Below are positions 1 through 9,086 of a stretch of 13,313 bases of DNA, one piece after another. The translations under genes and the position numbers were made by a program. Under the pieces are notes generated by a model that was not told where the DNA came from, ran no database searches, and saw nothing but the letters and a program-made list of their open reading frames with translations. This DNA is from Chloromonas sp. AAM2 (Eukaryota > Chlorophyta > Chlorophyceae > Chlamydomonadales > Chlamydomonadaceae): contig QAXH01003900.1 of assembly GCA_004335635.1 (NCBI GenBank), positions 1-13,313 on the forward strand, written 5' to 3'. Each line of letters starts with the position of its first letter. Position 1 is the first letter of the stretch.

Positions 1-1726
1 TCCTGGCTGCTGAGGTCATCCACTTCCTTCTGTTGATCAGCAACCTCACGCTTCTTCTCATGTACGCCAGTGATCAGTTGATTCAGTATAAGCTCCACCT
101 TGGTCAATCCTTGCAGGAACGCCTGGCCAACTTGTGATGGCATGACCAAGTGCAGCCGCTTCACTTCGGGCATGTCAGCCAGCCCTTGGATCAACTGTGG
201 CTTTTCATCTTCATCCTTGTCAGTAGCCTGGCGTGGGCCATAGCCCCAAGCACGCTGGTCTTGTGGTGGGCCCATGCTGCCCGATGCCGCGCTGGTGCTT
301 GCGAACTTGACGAGCCTCAGATGAGCCGGTATGGTATCGCATGGCTCCTGCAAGGCAGACAGACACACAATGAGGTAAGCGACACAGAGAGAAGCAATTC
401 ATGCAGCATGGGGTCACCAACACAGCGTCTCTTGCACCCTCGTATGCAACAGCAGCTGTGCAACACGTGATTGCCCGGCCATGCCGGCCGTTGTTAGGGC
501 TGGCCTTTAGGTGTCTTACTTTTGTACCTTTCCCAACCCTAGTGCTACCCTAGCTCGGATTGAACACACTTTTCTGCACCACCTTTGCTTGCTGCACCTA
601 CCATGATGAAGTCTCTGCAACTGTCTCATCCGTTCCAACCCTCACCTGAGCTTGCTGAGTGGACCGTGCGCGGCGTGGTGTTGTGACGTCTGCCTGGGGT
701 GTGGTGTCGACATCGCCTGGCGGCACGCAGGGGCTTTGATTGGCTTCATTCGTGGGCACTGCATGCAGCAAGGTAACAAATATGGTCACAGCCAAGGGGC
801 AGCTCAGTGAGCAGTTGCTGACCTCCTTGGCGGTAAGGAGTCACTGAAGACAAACAGGCAATGATTGAGCAGGTTTGGCTATGCATTGGGAGTGCTGTAA
901 GCACCAACCTTGGGGTTTTGAGTTAGCCTTTTCTAGGACGGCGGCTGTGCTTTTGGACATGGCGTCCAGGGTGTCCTCTTGGCCATCCGGCTGATAGTCA
1001 GCCCAATCAATGTCCTCGTCGGATGGCTCGCTGTCCAAGTCCGTCACTTGCCCCTGCAGAGCAATGATGAATGAGCGCATGCTTAGCCTTCAGCATGCAA
1101 TGATCTAGAAATGCAGCAATAGGTTGTGTCCGGGCTACTAGGCTAAAACGGATTGCGCTTCTGAACCTTACCCTATCCCGCTGAAGTCATAAGCACCCTT
1201 GGATGGATTGATACAGTGAATGCATCTTGCTGATCGGCTCTTATGCCTGCTCCTGCTGACCCAGGCTGACCTCCTAGCCATTAGTTTGCATGAGGTTGTC
1301 TGAAGAGAGACAGAGTTGCTGTTGCGTGTCTCTAGCTCCCTGTTTCTTTCCATGCCATGCCAAGCCGTACCACGTCATCCACTGGAGCAGAGTGTGCTGG
1401 GTTTGAAGACATGATGCATGGCTCAGAGGCTAGGTCGGACACGTCGATGTTCGTTGAATTGAAGTTGTCGCCGCGCAAGCTTGCATCATTCTCTGCATGC
1501 ACGAGGCGAAGCGCTTCTTGTCAGTTCAAATGCATGCCAGAGGCAAGGAGCATTCCCAGAGTGAGCAGCTATACTCGTTCAGCTAGCTGCAAGAACCTGG
1601 CTTGCTGTTTTCCACCGGGCCTGCAGCCTGCTACCTGAACTGACCTTGTGAGACAGCAGTATTTGTCGAGTAGTTAGGCGCCAGGGTCTTTGAGCGGAAG
1701 CACTTCCGAATGCTGGTGAAGCGCAT
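1..1726 (-). CDS. Unrecognised acidic/coiled-coil protein, five exons, 3' end beyond the left edge
   Basis: I do not recognise this gene. The spliced model is exon 1 1726-1645, exon 2 1492-1371, exon 3 1053-909, exon 4 758-646 and exon 5 347 to beyond 1. All four junctions use GT-AG, and the phases 1, 0, 1, 0 match on both sides, which is the main evidence. The start is the ATG at 1726-1724 (A at -3). It lies just after an acceptor-like TTGCAG, so the exon could instead be internal. The product begins MRFTSIRKCFRSKTLAPNY. Exon 3 encodes a strongly acidic stretch (DLDSEPSDEDIDWADY). Exon 4 is rich in Pro, Thr, Gln and Arg and looks disordered. Exon 5 ends in a predicted amphipathic or coiled-coil helix (VHEKKREVADQQKEVDDL). 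No catalytic motif, signal peptide or membrane segment is visible. Exon boundaries are inferred and function is unknown. Confidence 0.5.
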
Positions 1727-2000
1727 TGTGGACCTGCAACCGGACCAAAGGAGACCAAGAACCGCATGACGGCATAATGCAACTCAAGAGTAGCTGCATG
1801 TAGCAGCGGATGTCAATAAAGTCTGGAACAGCCTGGTTGTCCGGACCGGGGGCATGCAAGCCCAGAAGGCCCAAGGCGTCCGAAGCTGCTTGCACAACAT
1901 TGAATCGCCATACGTTGCCAGCACGTCGTAAAGCATGATGGGCAGGCAGCGACTCCCGCAATAGTTGCGCGTTGGGTCACTGACCTCAGACGGAGAACTG
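1727..2000. other. Gap between the minus-strand gene and the RUVBL1 pseudogene
   Basis: No supported gene is seen here. Minus-strand frames across 1740-1960 are open for about 95 codons but show no recognisable family, and no junction to exon 1 of the minus-strand gene could be justified. If that exon is internal, an upstream exon may lie here. Otherwise this is the 5' flank shared head-to-head with the decayed RUVBL1 copy. No TATA box was identified. Confidence 0.35.
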
Positions 2001-2109
2001 CACGCTGTGCAGATAGCGCAAAATGCAAGTGGCTATCGCCTGTGCAGCGTTGCTGACCCGTTGCCCTTTCGAATGAAGGTATCCTGAGAAGGGTACAGTT
2101 ACGCGTCAC

Positions 2110-2160
2110 TTGCGGAGCCACAGTGCTCGTGGCGCTGCAATCGTAAGGATGATAAACCAG
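2110..2160 (+). pseudogene. RUVBL1 remnant: the G-F-V-G-Q / A-R-E-A-A-G segment
   Basis: This 17-codon open segment reads LRSHSARGAAIVRMINQ. It aligns with the RUVBL1 stretch around FVGQ-x-AREAAGIVVDMIRQ, with small deletions. A weaker trace lies just upstream at about 2005-2045, where GCAAAATGCAAGTGGC resembles the codons for A-K-R-Q-R near the family N-terminus. The next base after 2160 is not a proper GT donor, so the splice site has decayed too. Confidence 0.6.
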
Positions 2161-2386
2161 TGTTTGATCTCAGGCAGTGCGCCTTAATCAGTCGCTGGCT
2201 AAAAACCCTAGCATGTGGTGCAAGCAGGTCGTTGGAAACCGCAGCACATGGGCGTTGGGATAGGGTTCAAGGCACAGCGGAACATGGCCAGCTCCTGCAT
2301 GGCCAGCACGCGGGCCCGCCACGGGCTTGGGTCTACATGCCCGGGCGAGGGTTTGGTGGGATGGGGGCAAGAGTGCAGCTCTTAAA

Positions 2387-2398
2387 ATGCATGCATTT
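2387..2398. repeat. 12-bp perfect palindrome AATGCATGCATT
   Basis: This palindrome lies in the former RUVBL1 intron between 2161 and 2483. It overlaps one of several nested GCATGC sites and fits the general excess of that hexamer in the window. Confidence 0.85.
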
Positions 2399-2483
2399 GC
2401 ATGCACTTAGAGCGACATGGCACTGCGTTGTACAGCCCTCCAGCATGGGTCAGCTGATGTCCATGCTGCTTACATGCATGCAG

Positions 2484-2627
2484 AGAATGGCTGGGGTGCG
2501 CTCTTGTTGACAGGTGCACCATGACAACCTTGGATTTTGGTACAGCACAAGAGCTGGGTACCAAGGTGCCCCTGTGCCCCATGTGGTGCCCCAAAAGACA
2601 GTAGTGCGCACTTCCAAACGGCCACCG
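2484..2627 (+). pseudogene. RUVBL1 remnant: P-loop exon with the Walker A motif lost
   Basis: After an acceptor at 2481-2483 (CAG), the sequence encodes RMAG, a frameshift, ALLLTGAP, a gap, then LDFGTAQELGTKVPLCPM. The family reads [36 protein letters not shown]. The codons for the GTGK of the P-loop are missing, so the product could not bind ATP in the normal way. Beyond CPM the frame breaks again; the codons DSS...T at about 2598-2625 correspond loosely to the family's YSSEVKKTE. Confidence 0.75.
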
Positions 2628-2947
2628 GTGCGTGACTACATCTCTCAGCTCTGCCGTTGGACTTTCAGATGCATGGTTGGGGTGGGCTGGCATGCACGCA
2701 CCATGTCAGCTTTTACTGACATGACGATGATCTGCACAACCTCATGCCGACGGATCAAACGTCGCCTCCACTCTGAGGCTGCACCTCTTTGCTCTCCTAA
2801 GCACTGGGAAAATCACTTGGCTTCAGATTACCACTGCAACACACAGGATCGCGTGCCTATGCCTACTGCCTGTCCTTTACAGACAGAGCATTTCCATGCA
2901 TTCGGTTTGCCTGACCTGTCGCTGCCACCTGTGCTGCTGCTGCCCAG

Positions 2948-3149
2948 GCTTGCTTATCAAGGAGAACAAGGAGGTCTCTGAGGGTGAAATCATAGAGCTT
3001 ACTTTCGAGTAAGGGAGTCGCAGGCCACAGGCACAGGCGCTGGGTATGGCAAGGTGGTCAGCCATGTCATCAAGGGTTTGAGAACAACTAAAGGCACCAA
3101 GCAGCTCCAACTGGACCCAGTCATCAACGATTTTCTGCAGAAAGAATAG
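2948..3149 (+). pseudogene. RUVBL1 remnant: the IKENKEV to LDP segment, with a stop and a frameshift
   Basis: After the acceptor at 2946-2947, the sequence encodes [18 protein letters not shown], then TAA. A +2/-1 frame change follows, and the reading resumes as [20 protein letters not shown] and [15 protein letters not shown]. The last codon before the GTAGGG donor is TAG at 3147-3149, where RUVBL1 proteins usually have Lys, consistent with a single AAG-to-TAG change. Confidence 0.85.
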
Positions 3150-3331
3150 GTAGGGCCTGAAAAGCAGTCACAACACATGCTGGTGGGGCTGGCAGGGATC
3201 TAGCGCAACTGCAGCAGCACAGCCACAGCATACGCGAAACTGGGAGATGGCTGTTCCTCCTGAGCCCTGGTGGTGGCATGCAGACTGCGTGCTGCATGTG
3301 GCTGTGTTGGTCATGTGCACATGGGCGCCGA

Positions 3332-3352
3332 GGGCAGGGCAGGGCAGGGCAG
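3332..3352 (+). repeat. Short (GGGCA)4 tandem repeat
   Basis: Four perfect copies of the pentamer GGGCA plus one G lie in the former RUVBL1 intron between 3150 and 3480. This is a simple microsatellite with no visible function. Confidence 0.9.
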
Positions 3353-3480
3353 CTAGTACACAAGCACAGGCTGTTCAGTGCACAATCTTACACGTTTAAG
3401 TCTTACACTTGCCATATGCATGCCTGTACGTTCATGTGTCATGCCTCACACTTGTCACACGCTCATGATTGCGTGTGCAG

Positions 3481-3603
3481 GTCAGACCTGGCCATGTGAT
3501 CTACATGGAGGCCTCCTCAGGTGCAGTCAAGCGAGTGGGGCGGTGCGACTCGTACGCCACCGAGTTTGACCTGGAGGCAGAGGAGTATGTGGCCATGCCA
3601 CAG
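3481..3603 (+). pseudogene. RUVBL1 remnant: undamaged exon of the domain II (OB-fold) region
   Basis: This exon is 123 nt, exactly 41 codons, fully open and phase 0 at both ends. It has a clean acceptor (GTGTGCAG) and donor (CAG|GTCAGA). It encodes [20 protein letters not shown] followed by [17 protein letters not shown], nearly identical to the RUVBL1 consensus. It is the best-preserved piece of the pseudogene and the one that identifies RUVBL1 rather than RUVBL2. Confidence 0.9.
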
Positions 3604-3886
3604 GTCAGATTCACTGCATGCAAGGCAGCTCAGCAGGAAGGGTTTACTCAAGCTGTGGTGTGGTAGGAGGGAGCAAAGGTTGCACCTGGGCTGGTTAGTT
3701 TGGGTTGCATGGTTATGCGGGCCGGTGTGTGGGTTTGTGATTCATTTCCACGGTGCAGCACACCTGATCGGCAGGGATCGCTGATTGTTGGTCACAGCTC
3801 TGCGCTTTGCTTGCCGGTAAGGATGCAAGCTGTGCTTGTCAACAAGGACGAGGGGTGGATAGGATAAACTAACGACATTGCTGCAG

Positions 3887-4018
3887 ATTGAAGGTGCACT
3901 AGCTGAAATAGTCAGTTCATCAATCAAGCCATGAGGCCACGCAACAGGTAGGCTGTCCTTGTCCCCTGAAGATGCCAAGAAGCCGAGATGAAGATGCCAA
4001 GAGCCAAGAAGACCGAGG
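3887..4018 (+). pseudogene. RUVBL1 remnant: HKKKEIVQ to KKTE segment, with an internal duplication
   Basis: After CTGCAG (3881-3886), the sequence holds traces of V-H-x-K-x-E-I-V (with TAG stops), then a segment resembling ANARPQGGQDVLS that changes frame, then MKMPRAKKTEG, matching the family's MMKPKKTEI. An imperfect 22-nt tandem duplication (3967-3988 and 3989-4010, identical over the first 14 nt) lies within it and disrupts the frame. Confidence 0.65.
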
Positions 4019-4097
4019 GATATCATATGGCACACCTGGTTGGCATGGTTGGGCATACCTGGTTGGCAACGGGCCAACCAATGGCCGATCAGAGTAA

Positions 4098-4325
<228 letters not shown>

Positions 4326-4537
4326 TAAACGAGAGGCTTTTCAACAACCTGGTGAGCGGCACTGGCAGAAGCAGAGAGCTGAGCAGCAGTGCAAAGGGAC
4401 GATCTTCTTCCCCACCAAAAACTAACATCTCCTACCCGACAAGACGTTTTCAATTAGTTGGGTCGGTTGCGACACTGAAGAGCCGCATGGGCGGCCATGG
4501 CATGGTTATGATGGCTTGCATGCACTTTGCGCCAACG

Positions 4538-4640
4538 TGCACATGTTCGCATGCTGGATATCGAGAGCTTTATGGTTTGGATGAAAGGCGCTTCCAGAAC
4601 AGCAAGTCCAACAACTGTTACTACCACCGACCAGTGGCAA
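4538..4640 (+). pseudogene. RUVBL1 remnant: the VHMLDIE exon
   Basis: GTG CAC ATG is followed by a short insertion and then ATG CTG GAT ATC GAG, reading M-L-D-I-E-S-F against the family's MLDIECF. The next part (K-G-A-S...S-P-T, or R-R-F-Q-N-S-K-S in another frame) corresponds to NRALE-S-MSPI with frame changes. A possible further trace of HGIPVDLLD lies at about 4749-4785 but is too weak to claim. Confidence 0.65.
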
Positions 4641-4985
4641 TACCTCAGTGAGCTGTTCTGAAAGAGAGGTTGCAAGGCTGACTCTGCATGCCGCAGCTCA
4701 TCACAGGTGTCATGCTGCTGTCATGCTGGTCCCATGCATAATGACAGGCATGCGGGATCAGGTTGATGAGCAACACAGGGGTGAACTTGTCACGGCGGGA
4801 GATGCCAGCCAGCGTAGACGGCTGCTGAGCTGAATTGCCTGCACTGCTGGTGATAATTGCATTCTAGGGCTTGCCTGCTATGTACAAGAGGTGACTCTTA
4901 GCTGTTTTCAATCAGGGGATTGTAAGGGCCCGACACCTAAACATCGCCCTGCTCCTTGCATCCCATGCATTCTCGGGAGGCGAAA

Positions 4986-5135
4986 CTTGGGGAGAAAAGC
5001 ATTGATTGGGCGTAGAACACAGGGGCAACTTAGCGTGCGGGGCAAAGAAACCCTACCCGTTATTCACGTGCCACTTGGTTCGCGCGAATGGTGAGAATGG
5101 CGCTTTCAGCGTGATGTCGACAGGCTACGCATTGG
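4986..5135 (+). pseudogene. RUVBL1 remnant: C-terminal LGE-IGRRT to ARANGRD segment
   Basis: CTTGGGGAG, a roughly 10-nt insertion, then ATTGGGCGTAGAACA reads L-G-E ... I-G-R-R-T, the RUVBL1 sensor 2 region motif. The following bases resemble SLRHAVQLLTPA with several frame changes. Next comes VRANGE, matching the family's A-R-x-N-G-R-D, and then GATGTCGAC (D-V-D) where the family has D-V-E-E. No clear C-terminus or stop codon could be assigned. Confidence 0.6.
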
Positions 5136-5277
5136 CATTGTCAATGGCACATCTACCTCCGAGCACAGGTACAACCCATGAAAAGCAGATCTTTGGCGCC
5201 ATGCGCTTGCGCGTGAGGCATTGAGAGGAAGGCTTAGCACCCTGTTCGTTTGCGCATTCCTGATTAGCCGAAGCAGC

Positions 5278-8200
5278 ATGGCAGTTCCAGGAGGGGCTTC
5301 TTTGGAGCGATTCATCAATCGCAAAAGGCAGGTTGGCCCTGACTGCATGAGCCGCACAACTCGCCCCAGCAAGCCGATGCGCCACTGTATTGCAACAAGT
5401 TGTGCTGGCCTGACCGAAAGGTGTTGCTTCCTGCTCTGCAGGCTGTTTGTGCGAGTCCAGGCAAACGTGCCACGCGAGCTTTTTGTGCAGAAGCTTAACA
5501 CAGCCTTTCCCGGTGCTCGCATCGGCGTGGGCAATGCCAATGCCGAGCGGGGCCCGGTCACGCAGAGAGTGGCAGATATCAATTACGACTCTGCAGCAGA
5601 AGCGACACAGGCCCTCAGACGCAACCGATTCAAGCTGAAAGTGGGGAATTATGATGCTGACATCACGTAAGTTTGTCAGCTCAGCAACCTGGGGCCTGGG
5701 CCTTCGTTTGCCAGGATATCAGCCCGCCAAGCGGTGGGGATGTCAAAGCCGGTCCATCACGCCATCTGCGCATGACCTTGCAGGTATCAAATAGAGCGCA
5801 AGGACGTGGTGGAGAAGCTCGCAGGGGTAAGGCTTGCAGACAACAGTCCAGCAAAGACAGGGCCTTTTGGTGCTGCTGAAGCTTGCCTTTGAATGTCGTC
5901 AGGTCCTCAGACGCCATGCTGTTGAATCATCATGCATCGCTGGCCGTGCCGGGGTTTGCCGGGGCAAATGCGCCGGTTAGGAACCCTGATGGCAACCCTA
6001 GCAAGTCATAGACTCGTTCTTCGAGCAAAGTCATTGGTGCTGCTTTGTGTGCGTGTAGGAGTGGGGCTGCCGCTTCATGGTGGTGGTCAAGAACCTTCCG
6101 CCGGGCGAAATCAGCTGTGCAGAGCTTAATGATATGTTTGAAACAGCAGGCGAGATTTTCACCATCAAGATACTGCCAGGAAACAGAGGGGAGCCCTACG
6201 CCCTGGTAAGCATGTATTCTTAACAGCTACGTGAGGCACTGTTAAAATCTCATGTATTACACACGCAATGTATGAATCGCACCTGCTGTGCAGGTGCAGT
6301 ATGTAGAGGAACAGTCAGTGGATATGTCCATCCAGCAGATCAACCAGCAAAAGCTGCATGGAGCCGTGCTTTACGTGGAACGTCACCTTAAAGCAAGGCG
6401 GCAAGGCAGTTCAGGAAATGGCCAGCCAGCGGCACCACAGCCCCCACCCATGCCTCCTGCATCCTCTCCATCGCCCAGCAGCCAAACATCACAGCCGCAA
6501 CAGTCAAACAGCAGTCAGTCATCCAGCACAGGGAGCACAGCACGAGCTGCCACTGCAGCAGCAGCTGTTGCTGGCGGAGCAGCGGCAGGCACAGCAGCGT
6601 CTCCAGCCCCAGCAACCCATAGTGTGCGCACTGCAGCCGTGGTGGCGCAGACAAGTCAGCAACAGCAGCAGCAAGCACACTTGGTGCAAATGCAGTCAGC
6701 ACAAACAGCTGCTGTGTCCCCTCAGGCACAGCCAGCAGGCGCACAACTTCAGCAACAACAGCAGCCGGTGGTGCCACAGGTACTGACACAAGCTTCCCTT
6801 CCATCACCCTTGCTATCTCCGACCGGCTCAGCTGCAGCTGCTCACAGCAACCAATTAGGCATCTCTCATCCCAGTGCAGCACCTGCCACACCTCCCTCCC
6901 AGCCATCCAAGCCAGCTCTGGATACCACCAACAATAGTTTGTTCAGCACTCAATACATTCCATCAATCAGCAAGCAAGACAGTGCTGGTGGCGGCCTCAT
7001 ACCTCAATTCTTGAACGGTGGCACACCCCCAGCACCACAGCCAGACAGCCGCCACAGTATCTTTGGGGATGTGTGCTTAGCCACAGGCAATGGCCTTGGC
7101 ATGGCTGGATTGGGCACCAGCCCATCTTCTCTCATGGGCCCAGCAGCCGCTGTGGGTGGGCCATCACTGCGCAACGTGGCAACTGGGCCAGCTGCGAGCA
7201 TGAGTGCCATGGGGCAGTCCGCAGGGTTGGGCACGCCTGGCAGCGTGGGTGGAACCGCCAGCCACCAGGTTCTCACTCCCATGCTCGACCTGTTCTCACA
7301 CCTGCGGGAGCCAGCCGGCCCCCAGTCAGCAGGCGGAGCACTGGCCAGCGGCTCTCTGATGCCAGGGCACAATGACGGCATGTCCAATGGAGGCTGCACC
7401 GCCAATGGGAACGGCATGCATAGTGGCAGCACAGGGGCCAGCAGCGGAGGCATGGGTGGGTATGCAGGCATGCTCCTGCGCAGCTCGCCCGGTGCCCCCA
7501 CACCGTCCGCTCCAGGCGCATTGCTTTCACCATCCGCTGGTGGTGCAAACGGTGTCCTGGGTCTTGCATCGGCCAGCAGCATAGGCAGTCAGCCAGGTGG
7601 CCCCGCCGGTGTTCCTGGTATGCTGGCTACAGCACCGTCCATGGGCGGCCACGTGCCATCCGGTGCAGGCCAGTCCACAACGTCACAGCCCCTGCCCCTC
7701 ATGACACACATGTCGGGGCAGGGCCTGCAGGTGCCTCACCCTCTAACCAGTCCTGCAGCACAGCAACAACAACAGCAGCACAACGCGGCAGTCGCGGCTG
7801 CTGCGGCTGCCAACCTTGGACTTGCACGCATCAGCATACGGGACTCACTGCGGCTAGCTCTGGGGCGGCTGGAGGAGATGGTCACATGCCCAATCACAGG
7901 GGTAAGATTGACTGGCAGGCTGAACAAGCGCAACAGCCTGCTTGGGGCACGATGGGAAACGATAGGCAGTGCCCCAGGGGCATGCAGGCACAGCACCAGG
8001 CATCAGCTGGGTTGCACAACTGAATTCGTTGGGCTGCGGGCCAACCGCTGTTGTTATGCACCAGTGTTGCATTGTACACTTGCTCAACAGATCCAGCATC
8101 GCACTGGCTTGCTTGATCTGGCCAGTTCCTGAGCTTGAAGAATTGATGCACAAACTTGTGGATCTGCAGGAAATCATGCACGATCCGGTGGTGGCAGCGG

Positions 8201-8673
8201 ATGGCTATTCCTACGAACGGTCAGCCATCCAGGTGCGAATGGAAGTGCAAGACAGGCCCCTGTAGTTGCTGTCACTTTTCTGGTTCACATCCTATGCGTC
8301 CAGCACAAGGACTTGCGTTCGCACATGCCCTGGAGGTGTAAGGCAGGGCGCACTCCGACCAAGAACCATGATGATGTGTTGTTGTGAATGTACTGTGTGC
8401 GTTGCGGTCATGGTTGCCTGCTACTGCCTGTCAAGCTTACACTGTGTGAACGACAACCATTGTTATAAGCAGAACAATCAGCGCGCTTGGTTCCTTGCAA
8501 TTTTGACAGCTGCTGATGCTATCTTCTTGACATGTGATCTGGATGCTTTTCCGTTGTTGCAGGCTTGGATGTCAGCGCATAACGTGAGCCCACTCAGTGG
8601 CGAGGTGTTACAGCATAAGATGCTCACTCTCAACAGACTAGCCAAGGACATCATCGCAGACATTCTGCCCTAG
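5278..8673 (+). CDS. Tandem RRM protein with a Q/A/S/G-rich linker and C-terminal U-box (probable E3 ubiquitin ligase)
   Basis: Exons: 5278-5327, 5442-5666, 5784-5826, 6059-6205, 6294-7901, 8170-8232, 8563-8673 (748 codons plus TAG). Phases agree at every junction. ATG 5278 has A at -3 and G at +4. Residues 17-106 form an RRM-like domain (LFVRVQANVPRELFVQKL, then a degenerate RNP1). Residues 108-188 form a clearer RRM with RNP2 VVVKNL and RNP1 YALVQY, split by an intron. Residues 195-670 are low-complexity. The C-terminus, about 684-745, is a U-box: CPITGEIMHDPVVAADGY, SYERSAIQ, then AWMSAHNVSPLSG, assembled from three exons. U-boxes recruit E2 enzymes without zinc, so the protein probably ubiquitinates partners on bound RNA; that role is inferred. 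CNOT4, a RING plus RRM protein, is a functional analogue rather than a homologue. The first intron would be GC-AG and could be retained in frame (786 codons). Confidence 0.85.
5328..5441 (+). other. Candidate GC-AG intron or in-frame retained segment (exitron-like)
   Basis: The segment is 114 nt, a multiple of three, and has no stop in the reading frame. Splicing AAAAG|GCAGGT to CTGCTCTGCAG|G joins N-R-K-R directly to L-F-V-R-V, a natural start for the RRM. Retention adds 38 Cys-rich residues. The nearby GT donor at 5332 would not keep the frame. Confidence 0.5.
5903..5975 (+). other. Candidate frameshifting cassette (poison) exon
   Basis: A 73-nt segment is bounded by an acceptor (GTCGTCAG) and a donor (G|GTTAGG) inside the 5827-6058 intron. 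One frame looks coding-like (SSDAMLLNHHASLAVPG), but it fits no upstream phase. Skipping it joins exon 3 to the RRM2 exon in frame. Including it shifts the frame and meets TAA at 6127-6129. Confidence 0.3.
6430..7840 (+). other. Low-complexity Gln/Ala/Ser/Gly/Pro-rich coding region
   Basis: This lies inside the large exon of the RRM/U-box gene. It encodes short poly-Gln runs (for example at about 6658-6672 and 7762-7779), poly-Ala runs, and long Ser-Gly-Pro-Met stretches with no predicted fold. Gln codons are mixed CAG and CAA, so this is protein-level low complexity rather than a recent pure triplet expansion. The open reverse-strand frames opposite it are compositional shadows. Confidence 0.85.
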
Positions 8674-8935
8674 GCCCAACGCCAAACAGATAACCATGAT
8701 TACAACATTGGTCAACTGACCCCGCGCATTTTTAACCCAAGGACGTTTTGTTTCATCCAGAACAGGCAGTACGTGCCTCTCATGACACACACTTGTTCAT
8801 CGCTTTCTGATTGATTGGCAGGAGTTGTACATTCGTTTTACGTTGGTGGTACGTGAGCATTCCAAATGCAGCTCAGCCAGATTGATGCATGCTAGTCCAG
8901 AGGTTTTGTGAAGGCTTATGCTGTTCTGCAGCAGC

Positions 8936-8940
8936 TGTAA
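8936..8940 (+). terminator. TGTAA polyadenylation signal candidate 1
   Basis: TGTAA is the usual chlorophyte poly(A) signal. This copy lies 263 nt after the U-box gene stop, a plausible 3' UTR length. A pentamer occurs often by chance, so support is limited. Confidence 0.4.
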
Positions 8941-9039
8941 ACCACTGCATCGTCTCTTGTTGGGTCAGCAGCGTGTGGCGTGCCTGCAAAATCAAAGAAG
9001 TTTGCCAGTTCTGGGACAATTTTTATGTCCTGCACTGGA

Positions 9040-9066
9040 ACCAGTGGTGTTGTGGAAACCACTGGT
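9040..9066 (+). repeat. 9-bp inverted repeat able to form a hairpin
   Basis: ACCAGTGGT (9040-9048) and ACCACTGGT (9058-9066) are perfectly complementary around a 9-nt loop. The position in the likely 3' UTR of the U-box gene, just before a TGTAA, would allow an RNA hairpin. No function is shown. Confidence 0.7.
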
Positions 9067-9086
9067 GTTGTTTCTCTTGGTTAGGT

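Noticed and set aside
2514..2981. Open plus-strand frame of 155 codons
   Set aside because: It runs through the decayed P-loop exon and the following intron of the RUVBL1 pseudogene in a mixed frame, and the homologous residues lie in other frames.
2941..3030. A 15-nt mini-intron (GTAAGG...GTCGCAG) restoring the frame after the TAA in the RUVBL1 copy
   Set aside because: It is far too short for a spliceosomal intron, and removing it still leaves the downstream frame wrong.
5106..5582. Minus-strand open frame of 158 codons
   Set aside because: It overlaps the RRM1 exon, which has domain support and phase-matched splicing on the plus strand.
6388..6906. Minus-strand open frame of 172 codons
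   Set aside because: It is the reverse reading of Gln/Ala-rich coding repeats (poly-Leu and Cys output), without start context or a partner exon.
7004..7582. Minus-strand open frame of 192 codons
   Set aside because: It lies opposite the low-complexity part of the RRM/U-box exon and has no domain; it is a compositional shadow.
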